NCBI GenBank assembly: GCA_937975745.1
Contig: CALJUK010000439.1
Coordinates: 1 to 10,796 of the forward strand
Direction of reading: 5' to 3'
Length of the DNA: 10,796 bases
DNA from: an uncultured Planctomycetaceae bacterium
GTDB taxonomy: Bacteria > Planctomycetota > Planctomycetia > Planctomycetales > Planctomycetaceae
Shown: positions 1 through 6,756 of the stretch, piece after piece
How positions within the stretch are numbered: position 1 is the first letter of the stretch
Layout of the letters: every line of letters starts with the position of its first letter
Translations under genes and position numbers: made by a program
Notes under the pieces: generated by a model
Databases searched by the model: none
Told to the model about the DNA's origin: nothing
What the model saw: the letters and a program-made list of their open reading frames with translations, nothing else

Positions 1-782
1 CTGCTGCCGTAAAGCTTCGCGAGATCGTAGCCTCCGTTCCCGGTTGCTTCGGCTTGTGCGAAGTTGTCGACAATGTTCAGGAACCCGGTTCCGGACATCG
101 ACGAGGCGTTCGCGGTGGCGATGAATGTGTCATCACCTGCGCTTCCTCGCAGCAGGGCCCGGTCATTTCCGCCGCTGGTTGACGCAGCTGAATTACGACT
201 GAAGCCATTGGCAACGTTCAGGTAGCCGTCGCCCGTCATCCAGGATCGTTGGCCGTTGGTCTCGAAGCGGTCGTCACCGGCGGTGTCCCGGAAGACGGCC
301 CGGTCGTCACCTCCGGCACCCGCGAAGGCGTCGACCCGTTGGAAATGCTCGACCATCGTCGAGAAGCCGGCCCCTGACATCACGGCTCGCTGTCCCGCAG
401 CGTCGAAGCGATCGTTGCCGCTGGTTCCTCGTAGCTGGACGGTGTCACGGCCACCGTTGATCGACGAGGCGTAAATGTAAGCGAAATCATTGGCAACGTT
501 CAGGTAGCCCGAACCCGACATCCAGGCCCGCTGTCCGCTGGTTTCAAAGGCGTCGCTGCCGGATGTGTCACTGAAGATGGCTTGATCGACACCACCGGCA
601 CCGGCGAAGACGTCGACCCGTTCGAAACCATCGGCGGTGATTTTAGCGCCCGATCCAGACATCGTCGCATGTTGGCCTTGGGACCGGAACAGGTCATTGC
701 CGACACCACCGGTCATGCGGATTCTGTCGTGACCGCCCCGCCCGTCGACCGTTCGGTCTTCGACATTGATCGCGTCAACAGA
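1..782 (-). CDS. In-frame continuation of the S8 peptidase gene beyond a TAG: Gly-Asp repeat tail, 3' end outside the window
   Basis: Reading the minus strand in the frame of the upstream peptidase, immediately after the TAG at 783-785, gives 260 codons with no stop, open to the left edge. The product is plainly real protein: after 16 residues finishing the interrupted repeat come five units of 46-47 residues and the start of a sixth. Each unit has the pattern G-x-D-R-A-x-x-x-x-T-x-G-D-D-x-F, then GQRAxMSGxG, then an aromatic residue and NxAxxF. This is the beta-rich, acidic Gly-Asp repeat type (distantly RTX/hemolysin-like) found in tails of planctomycete surface proteins; a calcium-binding or structural role is inference. 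No start codon with a convincing ribosome site lies near its beginning, so it is best read as the severed C-terminal part of the peptidase gene and not as a separate gene. Other explanations are a sequencing error at the stop or stop-codon readthrough. Confidence is high that it is coding in origin, lower that it is expressed. Confidence 0.72.
33..734 (-). repeat. Five tandem 46-47-residue protein repeats with a two-unit (94-residue) super-period
   Basis: Units on the minus strand occupy 734-594, 593-453, 452-312, 311-171 and 170-33; a sixth begins at 32. Four are exactly 47 codons (141 bp) and the last complete one is 46. Shared anchors are G-x-D near the unit start, G-[ND/DD/SD]-x-F near residue 12-16, GQ[RH]A near 20, M[ST]G[SADT]G near 25-29 and a hydrophobic F near 36. 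Units 2 and 4 resemble each other most (W before M[ST]G, then GYLNVAN), as do units 1 and 3 (F-[EQ]-RVD-[VA]-FAGAG), so the array probably grew by duplication of a two-unit block. The interrupted unit containing the TAG precedes unit 1. Confidence 0.8.
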
Positions 783-785
783 CTA
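783..785 (-). other. In-frame TAG interrupting a repeat unit of the giant peptidase gene
   Basis: The codon is TAG on the minus strand (cta on the plus strand). It sits at position 30 of a 47-residue repeat unit. At position 30 the following units have Ala, Tyr, Phe, Tyr and Phe, and the units of the same alternating class (second and fourth downstream) have Tyr encoded TAC. TAC to TAG is one base change, at plus-strand position 783. Both sides of the stop keep frame and repeat pattern, so a nonsense substitution explains the data without any indel. Confidence 0.8.
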
Positions 786-3700
786 CCCGTTTGTGGCCAT
801 CGCGACGAGGCTGGGTGTCGTGATGACGACGTCGTCCCCATCACTGCCCCGAAGCACAAACGTGTCGTTTCCAGCGGCCCCGTCGACCTGGACCTGGGTG
901 TAGAGTGAGCGGCTGAAATGTTGGCCCGCGTTGCCGTTCAGGTAGACGTCGATCGTGGTCGCCGAAATGTCGATACGAATGTCGTCGTCGCCTTCGGTTC
1001 CGATGACTTTCAAGATTCCGGAATCGGCGTGATCAATCAGGGAGGGTGCCGGGACCACAGCTGTGGGGACACTGACTGCAACAGTGTAACTTCCTGAAGC
1101 GCCGGTTGTGGCCGGTGCCACCTTGAGAAAGAAGATGTCGCTGCTGGTCGCTGTCCACTCGATTGCACCGCTGCCGCCGTCCGTGTCAGACTGAAGGACC
1201 GTGCTACCGTTGGTGCCATACAGCGTGATTGCTGTGTTGAGCAATGTTCCGGGCGTCGACGAAATGTTGTAGGTTGTGCCGGCGACTGCTCGGAACTTGA
1301 ACCAATCGACGTCGCCGGGCACGTTGATAATGCCGTTTGTTGGTGTGCCGACCGTCAGGCTGGTGGCACTTTGGGGGCCATCGCCAACGTCGTCTGCGGC
1401 GGCGACGACAAACGTCTTGCCGGTTGACTCGGCCCCCGGCGTGCCATTGGCTGCGAAGCCCTGAACATACCAGACGTAAACGTGTCCGTTTTCCAATGTG
1501 AGTGGCGAAGTCAGGCTGGTGCCACTGATGCCTGAGACATCGACGATGTTGACCTTCCCGGTTGTCAGATCGCTCACGCGAACCCGATAAGTATTGGCTC
1601 GTACGGCGGACGACCACGTGAAGACAGGGATCTTGGTATCGGTCACCGCTCCGGTCGGTGAAGTGAGTATGGGAGTTCCAACGCCGATCGTGGCTGGCTG
1701 TTGGACATGCAGTTGGTAAGTTCCGGTCTGAGTGGCCCCTAAAGCCTGGATTTTGAGGAAGTATGTTCCGGAGGCATTGGCGATCCAACCGATTGACGGA
1801 CTTTGCCCCTTGCCATCATCATTGCTGAAGCCAATACGCCCGACGGCGAGATCGCCCAGCGAGTGATCGGCGGCGACCGAACCATCGACACCGCGCTGGA
1901 CCAGTAGGGTGTTTCCGTTGACGCCCAGGACACGCATGGTCTCTCCACCAATCACGATGTTGAACTGATTGGTGTTGGTCAGGAAGACCGATGCGTTGTC
2001 GAGCGTAATCTGAGTTGCCGAAGCGGTCACATCTGCGGCGAGGGATGCCGAGGCGTGCAACTCCAGCGTCGCGGCGGGAAGTGTCCCCCGCTGCACGTCA
2101 AAGGTGTAGAAAACGCCATCGATTGCGTTGAACTGGAACCAGTCGGTGTCGCGGCGGATTTCGATACTACCGGCTGTTGTCGAGTTCCCCGCAAGCGGAG
2201 GCGCCGGCGAGTTCAGCGCACCCGGAGTCTCCGAGTCGAAGTTGCTACCGTGGTCGTCCACGACGGAACCGATATCAAGTTTGTACGTTCCGGTCTGGTT
2301 GGCCGTAAATCCGGCCACTCGGACGAAGTAGGTGTCGGTCGTCCCTGCCGTCCAGTCGATTCGTGAAGCGTTCCCCAGGCCACTGTTGTTGTCGTATCGC
2401 AGAACGGTTGTTCCGTCGGCATCGTACAACGTCAGCGTGGTATCCGGCAGCGAATCCAGGATTGTCTCGATGACGTACTGCGTTCCGGCGGTGGCATCAA
2501 ACGAGAACCAGTCTTCGTCCTGGCCAGCCTCGATGTGGCCGACTGCCCGCGAACCGACTGTCACCGGTGTGGCATTCGCAAAATCGTTGCCGTGGTCGTC
2601 CGGCAGGTCGTCGGTGAAGATGAGTGTGTAGGTTCCAGTGTGCCGTTGCTCGAAGGCTGCGACGCGAACATACAGCACGCTGTCTTCGGTGGCCGTCCAT
2701 TCGATTCTGCCACTGCGGCCTGCTCCACCATCATCGTTGTAGGCCAGAACACTCGAGCCGTCAGCACGGTATAGCGTAATTGTGGTATCAGCCAGGGTGC
2801 CGCCGCGCGCTTCAAGCACGTAGTTCTGACCCGTCACCGCGTTGAACTGGAACCAGTCCTTGTCTCCGGGAGCTTCGATTCGCCCGGCAGTCGGTGTACC
2901 CATTGTAATTGCTGTGGCGGTACCGGAATCGTTGCCGTGGTCGTCGGCCAGTTGTTCCGTAATACCGAGGGAATACGTGCCGCGCTGCTGGTTGTACCCG
3001 GTCACCTTCAAATAAAAGTCGTTGTTTGAGGTGGCGGTGTACACAATTCGTGAAGCCCGACCGACGCCGCTGTCGTCATCGACGGTCCGCTGAGTCAGCG
3101 TTCCACCGTTGTCTTCATACAGTGTCAGGTAGGTGTCGTTCAGCGAGCCGAGCGTCGTTTCAAAAATGTACCTATGCCCGACTGTCGGCGTGAATTTGAA
3201 CCAGTCCTGGTCGGTTCCTGTGGAAATTCGTCCGTCGGCAATCTCGTCGAGGGCGATGGTTGTCGCCGTAGTGTATGTATCGCCGTAGTCGTCGGCAATT
3301 GGGCCGCTAACAGAAATGTTGTACGTGGTCGTACCGGAACCGTTCAGACGCAGATAATACGTACCGGTATGCAGTGGGACGAAGTTGATTGTCCCTTGGC
3401 CGCCAAACGATCTCTGGCGGATCGAGATGGTGGCTTCCTCGCCAGTCACGTGAAAGCTGCGGGCCGAATTGATGCCGCGTGTAACCGTCAGGTCGTTGCC
3501 GTTGATTGCAGTGACCGTCATCTGTTCCTGGTTAACGACCAGGGTGAAGTCGTCTGAGGCGGCACCCGAATGTGCGGGGAGACGTGTGGCGTCGGCAACG
3601 GTGATGATCGACTGACCCCACTCGAGTCCGCCGACCGGATCACCGGAGATCACTGTGTTGCGGGAGTGGTCGGTGGCGAAGCTGCCGACACCACGCGTGA

Positions 3701-6275
3701 CCGTCAGAGTATTGCCGCTGCGACCGGTGACACGCATGACTTCGTTGTCGATGCGGATGTAGTAGTCGTCACCCACCACGCCCGAGTGTGTCGGCAGACC
3801 GGCGCCGTTGGAGATACTGAATGTGGTTTGAGTCCGACTAATGTCCGAAGTCAGGAATGAGTCGACCGCGGTCAAAGCGACGGTTGTCCCATTGACGCGC
3901 TCGACAAGACTTCCGCTCAACGTGGTGTCGACCGGTGAGGCGACGTCCAGAATATTTGGAGCATACAACCGCGCGTCGAGTGTGCCGTTGGTGTTTGTCG
4001 CGGTGATGGTGTAGCTGCGACCGCTGATCGCGTTGAAGACCAGATAGTCGACGTCTCCGCTCGCTTCGAGGCTGCCACCCCAGGAACCGATCCCGATGGT
4101 TCGGGCTGTTGTCGGAGTGTTGCCAGCATCGTCCAAAGCACTCGCAGATGTGGAGAAGTAGGCTGCCTCGCTCCAGGAGCCCGCTGTTCCCCGACCGCCA
4201 ATACCGCGAATCCGCCAGGAGTAGCTGTGGCCCGCCTGCAAGTCGGTTGTGGGGGTGAAGCTTGTTCCGACGATGTCCTTCTGGCTGACGACGGCGTTCT
4301 GCGAACTGCCAATGGTTACGTCGTCAACGCGGATCTCGTAGGAGGCGGCCCCCGGAGCCGCATTCCAGGTGAACGTCGGCGTCAGGTCGGTCGTTGTTCC
4401 GGTTGGCCCCAGCAGTGCGGCGAGACCGACGGGCGCTTCGCTGGCCCGTTGGAGGCTGAGTGTGTAGGTTCCGGTGTCGGTATCGCCGAATGCGGCGACT
4501 TTGAGGTAATAGATTCCGCTGGATTCTGCTTCCCATGTGATCTTCGAAGCGCGTCCGAGCCCACTGTCGTCGTCGAATGCCAATACGGTGCTTTGGTCGC
4601 TGTTGACGAGGGTCAGTGTGGTGTCGGCGAGCGAACCAGCGCCCGTCGTGAAGACATACGTCTGGCCGGCGGTCGCCTGAAACCGGAACCAGTCCTCGTC
4701 TTCCTCGTAATTGATTCGCCCGGTGACCGTGTCGGGGACACGAGCGGGAGTCGCATTGCTGGCTTCGTTCCCATGATCGTCCGCGGCGGTACTGGCAAAC
4801 GAATTCAGCGCATTGGCAAGATTGAGCCGTCCGCCAGTAACCATGCGTCCGTCGAGCGCTGCAATCGGGTCGACTGTCGAGAGGATGGCCTCTTTGATGT
4901 CAGCCAACGAGGCCTCAGGATGCAGGGCCATCAACATGCCCGCTGCGCCGGCGACATGCGGTGTCGCCATCGACGTTCCATTAAACGAGGCGTAGCCGTT
5001 TCCGACGACTGTGCTGAGAATGCCCACGCCCGGCGCGGCAAGATCGACCGACGTCGCACCGTAGTTCGAGAAACTGGCCAGCTGGTCATCGTCGTCCGTG
5101 GCGGCCACCGAAATGATGCCGTCCAGATCATAAGAAGATGGGTAGTGTGGAAACGTGTCGTTATTAAGTCCGTCGTTTCCGGCAGCGGCCACAAACATAA
5201 TGCCGGCATTGATGCTGGCCTGGATCGAATCCACCAACGCTTGTGAGTACCCGCCGCCCCCCCAACTGTTGCAGCTGACGACGATGTTGACGCCGTATTG
5301 CGTTTTCATCATCGTCATGTAGTTGATCACTTCGACGGCGCCGGATGTCGGGCCCGTTCCGCCGGCGCCAAGAAATTTCAGCGCCATGATCTGCACGTCC
5401 CAGTTGACGCCAGCGACGCCGATTCCATTGTCCCCGACCGCCCCAAAAGTGCCGGCAGTGTGCGTTCCGTGATCGTGGTCATCCATCGGGTCGGAGTCGC
5501 CGTTGAATGCGTCGATTCCGTAGATGTCGTCGATATAGCCATTGCCGTCGTTGTCGATACCATCACCGGCAATCTCGCCGGGATTAATCCACATATTGGC
5601 AGCCAGATCCTCGTGGGTGTACTCGACACCGGTATCGATGCTGGCAATGACTACGTTGGACGAACCAGTGAACGTGTCCCAGGCTTCGGCTGCATCGATG
5701 TCGGCATCGGGCGTGCCACCAGTCTGCCCGGTGTTGTGCAGACCCCACAGACTACTGAAACTGGCGTCATTGGGGATGGTCTGGTCGATGGTACGGATCG
5801 AGTCAACCTCGGCATATTTCACCGCCGCATTGTTCGACCATCGTGTCAGAATGTCGTCCAATGCCTCGGTGGTGGTGTCGACCTGGATTGCTGCGGCATT
5901 GATCAAAGACAATTCCTTGACCACTGTCCCACCCAGCGCGCTGACCACGGCATCGCGTGCATCTGTGGTTGTCGCATCGGTAAAACGAACAATGATCTGT
6001 CCCGTCGAGCCGCCAGAGGTCGAACTGTCGTCGGTATGACCGCCCGAGGAATGAAGCACCACGGCATCGCCGAGTACATCGTCGACTTGCAGAGGATCGG
6101 TATCCAAGAGCGACGCGCCACTGAGGTAGATTCGCTCTTCCAGAATCTCCGTTGCGACATACGCAATCACACCGACATCGTGGGCCGAACCCCGCCCACC
6201 GGCACGGAGTCTGCGCCGAACTTGTTTCGCCAATGATCGATTTCGGAGATTGGACAACCAGTCGCTCATCAACAT
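783..6275 (-). CDS. Giant secreted S8 (subtilisin-family) peptidase with LEPR-XLL-type N-terminus and PPC/Fn3 array
   Basis: This is an extracellular serine endopeptidase; substrate unknown. Numbering from the ATG at 6275, the 1830 residues contain: a basic N-terminus; a LEPR-XLL-type motif LEERIYLSG at 45-53, typical of planctomycete exported giants; a propeptide-like region at about 92-163; and a subtilase domain at about 164-490. The triad is complete: Asp214 (IDTGVEY), His269 (DHGTHTAGT) and Ser435 (NGTSMATPH), with oxyanion Asn367 (AAGNDG). An acidic DGIDNDGNGYIDD insert between Asp and His is common in this subtilase subgroup and may bind calcium. Seven PPC domains and two Fn3-like domains follow, then the start of a Gly-Asp repeat tail. 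The ORF ends at an in-frame TAG inside that tail, so the native protein was probably longer. The frame is closed upstream by TGA at 6318-6320. A TTG at 6296 and ATG at 6269 are alternative starts; ATG 6275 is preferred because a GGGG run lies 8 bases before it. Function call is secure, start less so. Confidence 0.93.
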   Translation of the reverse strand: MLMSDWLSNLRNRSLAKQVRRRLRAGGRGSAHDVGVIAYVATEILEERIYLSGASLLDTDPLQVDDVLGDAVVLHSSGGHTDDSSTSGGSTGQIIVRFTDATTTDARDAVVSALGGTVVKELSLINAAAIQVDTTTEALDDILTRWSNNAAVKYAEVDSIRTIDQTIPNDASFSSLWGLHNTGQTGGTPDADIDAAEAWDTFTGSSNVVIASIDTGVEYTHEDLAANMWINPGEIAGDGIDNDGNGYIDDIYGIDAFNGDSDPMDDHDHGTHTAGTFGAVGDNGIGVAGVNWDVQIMALKFLGAGGTGPTSGAVEVINYMTMMKTQYGVNIVVSCNSWGGGGYSQALVDSIQASINAGIMFVAAAGNDGLNNDTFPHYPSSYDLDGIISVAATDDDDQLASFSNYGATSVDLAAPGVGILSTVVGNGYASFNGTSMATPHVAGAAGMLMALHPEASLADIKEAILSTVDPIAALDGRMVTGGRLNLANALNSFASTAADDHGNEASNATPARVPDTVTGRINYEEDEDWFRFQATAGQTYVFTTGAGSLADTTLTLVNSDQSTVLAFDDDSGLGRASKITWEAESSGIYYLKVAAFGDTDTGTYTLSLQRASEAPVGLAALLGPTGTTTDLTPTFTWNAAPGAASYEIRVDDVTIGSSQNAVVSQKDIVGTSFTPTTDLQAGHSYSWRIRGIGGRGTAGSWSEAAYFSTSASALDDAGNTPTTARTIGIGSWGGSLEASGDVDYLVFNAISGRSYTITATNTNGTLDARLYAPNILDVASPVDTTLSGSLVERVNGTTVALTAVDSFLTSDISRTQTTFSISNGAGLPTHSGVVGDDYYIRIDNEVMRVTGRSGNTLTVTRGVGSFATDHSRNTVISGDPVGGLEWGQSIITVADATRLPAHSGAASDDFTLVVNQEQMTVTAINGNDLTVTRGINSARSFHVTGEEATISIRQRSFGGQGTINFVPLHTGTYYLRLNGSGTTTYNISVSGPIADDYGDTYTTATTIALDEIADGRISTGTDQDWFKFTPTVGHRYIFETTLGSLNDTYLTLYEDNGGTLTQRTVDDDSGVGRASRIVYTATSNNDFYLKVTGYNQQRGTYSLGITEQLADDHGNDSGTATAITMGTPTAGRIEAPGDKDWFQFNAVTGQNYVLEARGGTLADTTITLYRADGSSVLAYNDDGGAGRSGRIEWTATEDSVLYVRVAAFEQRHTGTYTLIFTDDLPDDHGNDFANATPVTVGSRAVGHIEAGQDEDWFSFDATAGTQYVIETILDSLPDTTLTLYDADGTTVLRYDNNSGLGNASRIDWTAGTTDTYFVRVAGFTANQTGTYKLDIGSVVDDHGSNFDSETPGALNSPAPPLAGNSTTAGSIEIRRDTDWFQFNAIDGVFYTFDVQRGTLPAATLELHASASLAADVTASATQITLDNASVFLTNTNQFNIVIGGETMRVLGVNGNTLLVQRGVDGSVAADHSLGDLAVGRIGFSNDDGKGQSPSIGWIANASGTYFLKIQALGATQTGTYQLHVQQPATIGVGTPILTSPTGAVTDTKIPVFTWSSAVRANTYRVRVSDLTTGKVNIVDVSGISGTSLTSPLTLENGHVYVWYVQGFAANGTPGAESTGKTFVVAAADDVGDGPQSATSLTVGTPTNGIINVPGDVDWFKFRAVAGTTYNISSTPGTLLNTAITLYGTNGSTVLQSDTDGGSGAIEWTATSSDIFFLKVAPATTGASGSYTVAVSVPTAVVPAPSLIDHADSGILKVIGTEGDDDIRIDISATTIDVYLNGNAGQHFSRSLYTQVQVDGAAGNDTFVLRGSDGDDVVITTPSLVAMATNG
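1839..2033 (-). repeat. Inserted beta module, copy 3 (inside PPC6)
   Basis: This copy encodes A-T-Q-I-T-L-D-N-A-S-V-F-L, then F-N-I-V-I-G-G-E-T-M-R-V-L-G-V, then GNTLLVQRGVDGS and ADHSLGD. It interrupts PPC6 between the TLELHAS strand and the NDDGKGQSPSI segment, the equivalent place to the insertion in PPC2. It lacks the LPxHSG element of the other copies. Confidence 0.65.
3423..3617 (-). repeat. Inserted beta module, copy 2 (inside PPC2)
   Basis: This copy follows copy 1 directly and encodes I-I-T-V-A-D-A-T-R-L-P-A-H-S-G, then D-F-T-L-V-V-N-x-E-x-M-T-V-T-A, then GNDLTVTRGI and S-F-H-V-T-G. It is then followed by the remaining PPC2 strands (GTINFVPLHTGTYYLRL). Confidence 0.65.
3642..3836 (-). 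repeat. Inserted beta module, copy 1 (inside PPC2)
   Basis: This segment encodes about 65 residues with the pattern T-T-x-S-I-x-x-x-x-x-L-P-x-H-S-G, then D-x-Y-I-R-I-D-x-E-x-M-R-V-T, then GNTLTVTRGV, and an H near the end. The pattern resembles a small all-beta repeat seen in phage tail/fibre-like and adhesin proteins, as I recall it; no search was possible. It lies between the first and second halves of PPC2, after the ARLYAPN strand. Confidence 0.65.
6105..6158 (-). other. LEPR-XLL-type N-terminal export/anchoring motif
   Basis: The encoded segment includes T-E-I-L-E-E-R-I-Y-L-S-G-A-S-L-L, which matches the LEPR-XLL pattern (L-E-x-R-x-x-L-S) seen near the N-terminus of very large planctomycete extracellular proteins. 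It is preceded by an Arg-rich stretch (QVRRRLRAGGR) and not by a classical hydrophobic signal peptide. Here Glu replaces the usual Pro and Tyr replaces Leu. A role in export or surface attachment is family-based inference. Confidence 0.7.
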
Positions 6276-6280
6276 GAATT

Positions 6281-6288
6281 CTGCCCCG
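6281..6288 (-). promoter_or_regulatory. Candidate ribosome binding site of the S8 peptidase gene
   Basis: The minus strand reads CGGGGCAG, with the GGGG run ending 8 bases before the ATG at 6275. It is not a canonical GGAGG, but it favours the ATG at 6275 over the TTG at 6296 (which lies upstream of it) and over the ATG at 6269 (14 bases away). Confidence 0.3.
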
Positions 6289-6677
6289 TTGTGCAAAACC
6301 GGCGTGTCGTCACGCGCTCAGCATTTTCTTGCGGACACTCGTACGAAGCGTCACAGAATAGTCCTGCCCAGTTCACCTCACCTGCCCAGCCCGCAACTCA
6401 TGCCCGTTTGTGCTGCGGCGACGGATCGTTGGCGTTAGATTCGACCGGGGGAGCAACTCGCGGCTCGGCAGACGGCGTGAAGAAGAGTGTCACGCGGTTC
6501 AGCCAAGTTCGGCAATCCATGCCGGCGACGAGGGTCGAAATCCAGCCACTTCACCTGTATCTATCTGCCCGTCCATCCTAACCAGGCGCAGTGGCACTTG
6601 ATACAGGATTTTGGTGAAATTCTGCTGTCTTGACCCTGTCCGATTCAAACGTAGACGTTGTTCAGACGGGATGTTCA

Positions 6678-6695
6678 TGTTGCCGGCTGGCAACA
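6678..6695 (-). terminator. Weak hairpin downstream of the methyltransferase-like gene
   Basis: A perfect 7-bp inverted repeat (TGTTGCC / GGCAACA) with a 4-base loop lies about 60 bases beyond the TGA at 6757-6759. No U tract follows on the minus strand, so it is only a candidate end signal. A second short palindrome (tctgc/gcaga) abuts the stop codon at 6742-6754. Confidence 0.25.
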
Positions 6696-6756
6696 CACAG
6701 CAGGTGCGCCAATCCGTACAATCGGCGCAACACGCAGCTTGTCTGCCGGGCAGAGA

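Larger units (their letters stand above)
1068..4784 (-). repeat. Array of seven PPC beta-sandwich domains with two Fn3-like domains
   Basis: In order (residues from ATG 6275): PPC1 498-609, Fn3-like 614-709, PPC2 714-991, PPC3 994-1108, PPC4 1110-1222, PPC5 1225-1337, PPC6 1339-1526, Fn3-like 1528-1626, PPC7 1627-1735. The PPC signature recurs: a DDHGN-type opening, then [ED]x-D-W-F-x-F, then TTLTLY, then [FY]-[ND]-D-D-S-G-x-G-R-[AS]-S-x-I, then Y-[FY]-[LV]-[KR]-V and GTYTL. PPC2 and PPC6 are oversized because each carries inserted modules. The Fn3-like copies share P-x-F-T-W and a Y-x-[IV]-R-V core and each sits directly after a PPC, suggesting duplication of a PPC-Fn3-PPC block. Such domains usually serve secretion, substrate binding or spacing and are sometimes cleaved off; which applies here cannot be seen. 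Confidence 0.85.
6276..6756. other. Non-coding spacer of about 480 bases between the methyltransferase-like and peptidase genes
   Basis: No convincing gene is seen. Several overlapping ORFs of 60-127 codons cross it on both strands, but they lack family resemblance, a clear ribosome site and consistent composition. The spacer should contain the 3' end signals of the methyltransferase-like gene and the promoter and 5' leader of the peptidase gene. A weak -35/-10-like pair (TTGAAT, then CAGAAT about 18 bases later on the minus strand) occurs near 6615-6650, but it is no better than chance and I do not assign it. Confidence 0.5.

Noticed and set aside
33..734. Regular 141-base periodicity that could suggest a CRISPR or DNA-level satellite.
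   Set aside because: The period is a multiple of three, similarity is clearer in protein than in DNA, there are no identical direct repeats with unique spacers, and the frame is open throughout.
783..900. A frameshift as the cause of the early stop in the peptidase gene.
   Set aside because: The repeat reads correctly in the same frame before and after the TAG, so a substitution suffices.
1..1000. Canonical RTX toxin nonapeptide array.
   Set aside because: Gly-Asp motifs such as GSDGDD and GTSGND occur about once per 47-residue unit and not as consecutive nonapeptides, so the resemblance to RTX is only distant.
4227..6236. Long plus-strand ORFs (4227-5246, 339 codons; 5298-6236, 312 codons) opposite the peptidase catalytic region.
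   Set aside because: They lie antisense to a domain with an intact, recognisable catalytic triad, show no family motifs, and are expected shadows of biased codon use in a GC-rich gene.
6297..6756. Small overlapping ORFs of 60-127 codons in the spacer, both strands.
   Set aside because: Arg/Ser-rich translations, mutual overlap in several frames, and no convincing start signals suggest non-coding DNA.
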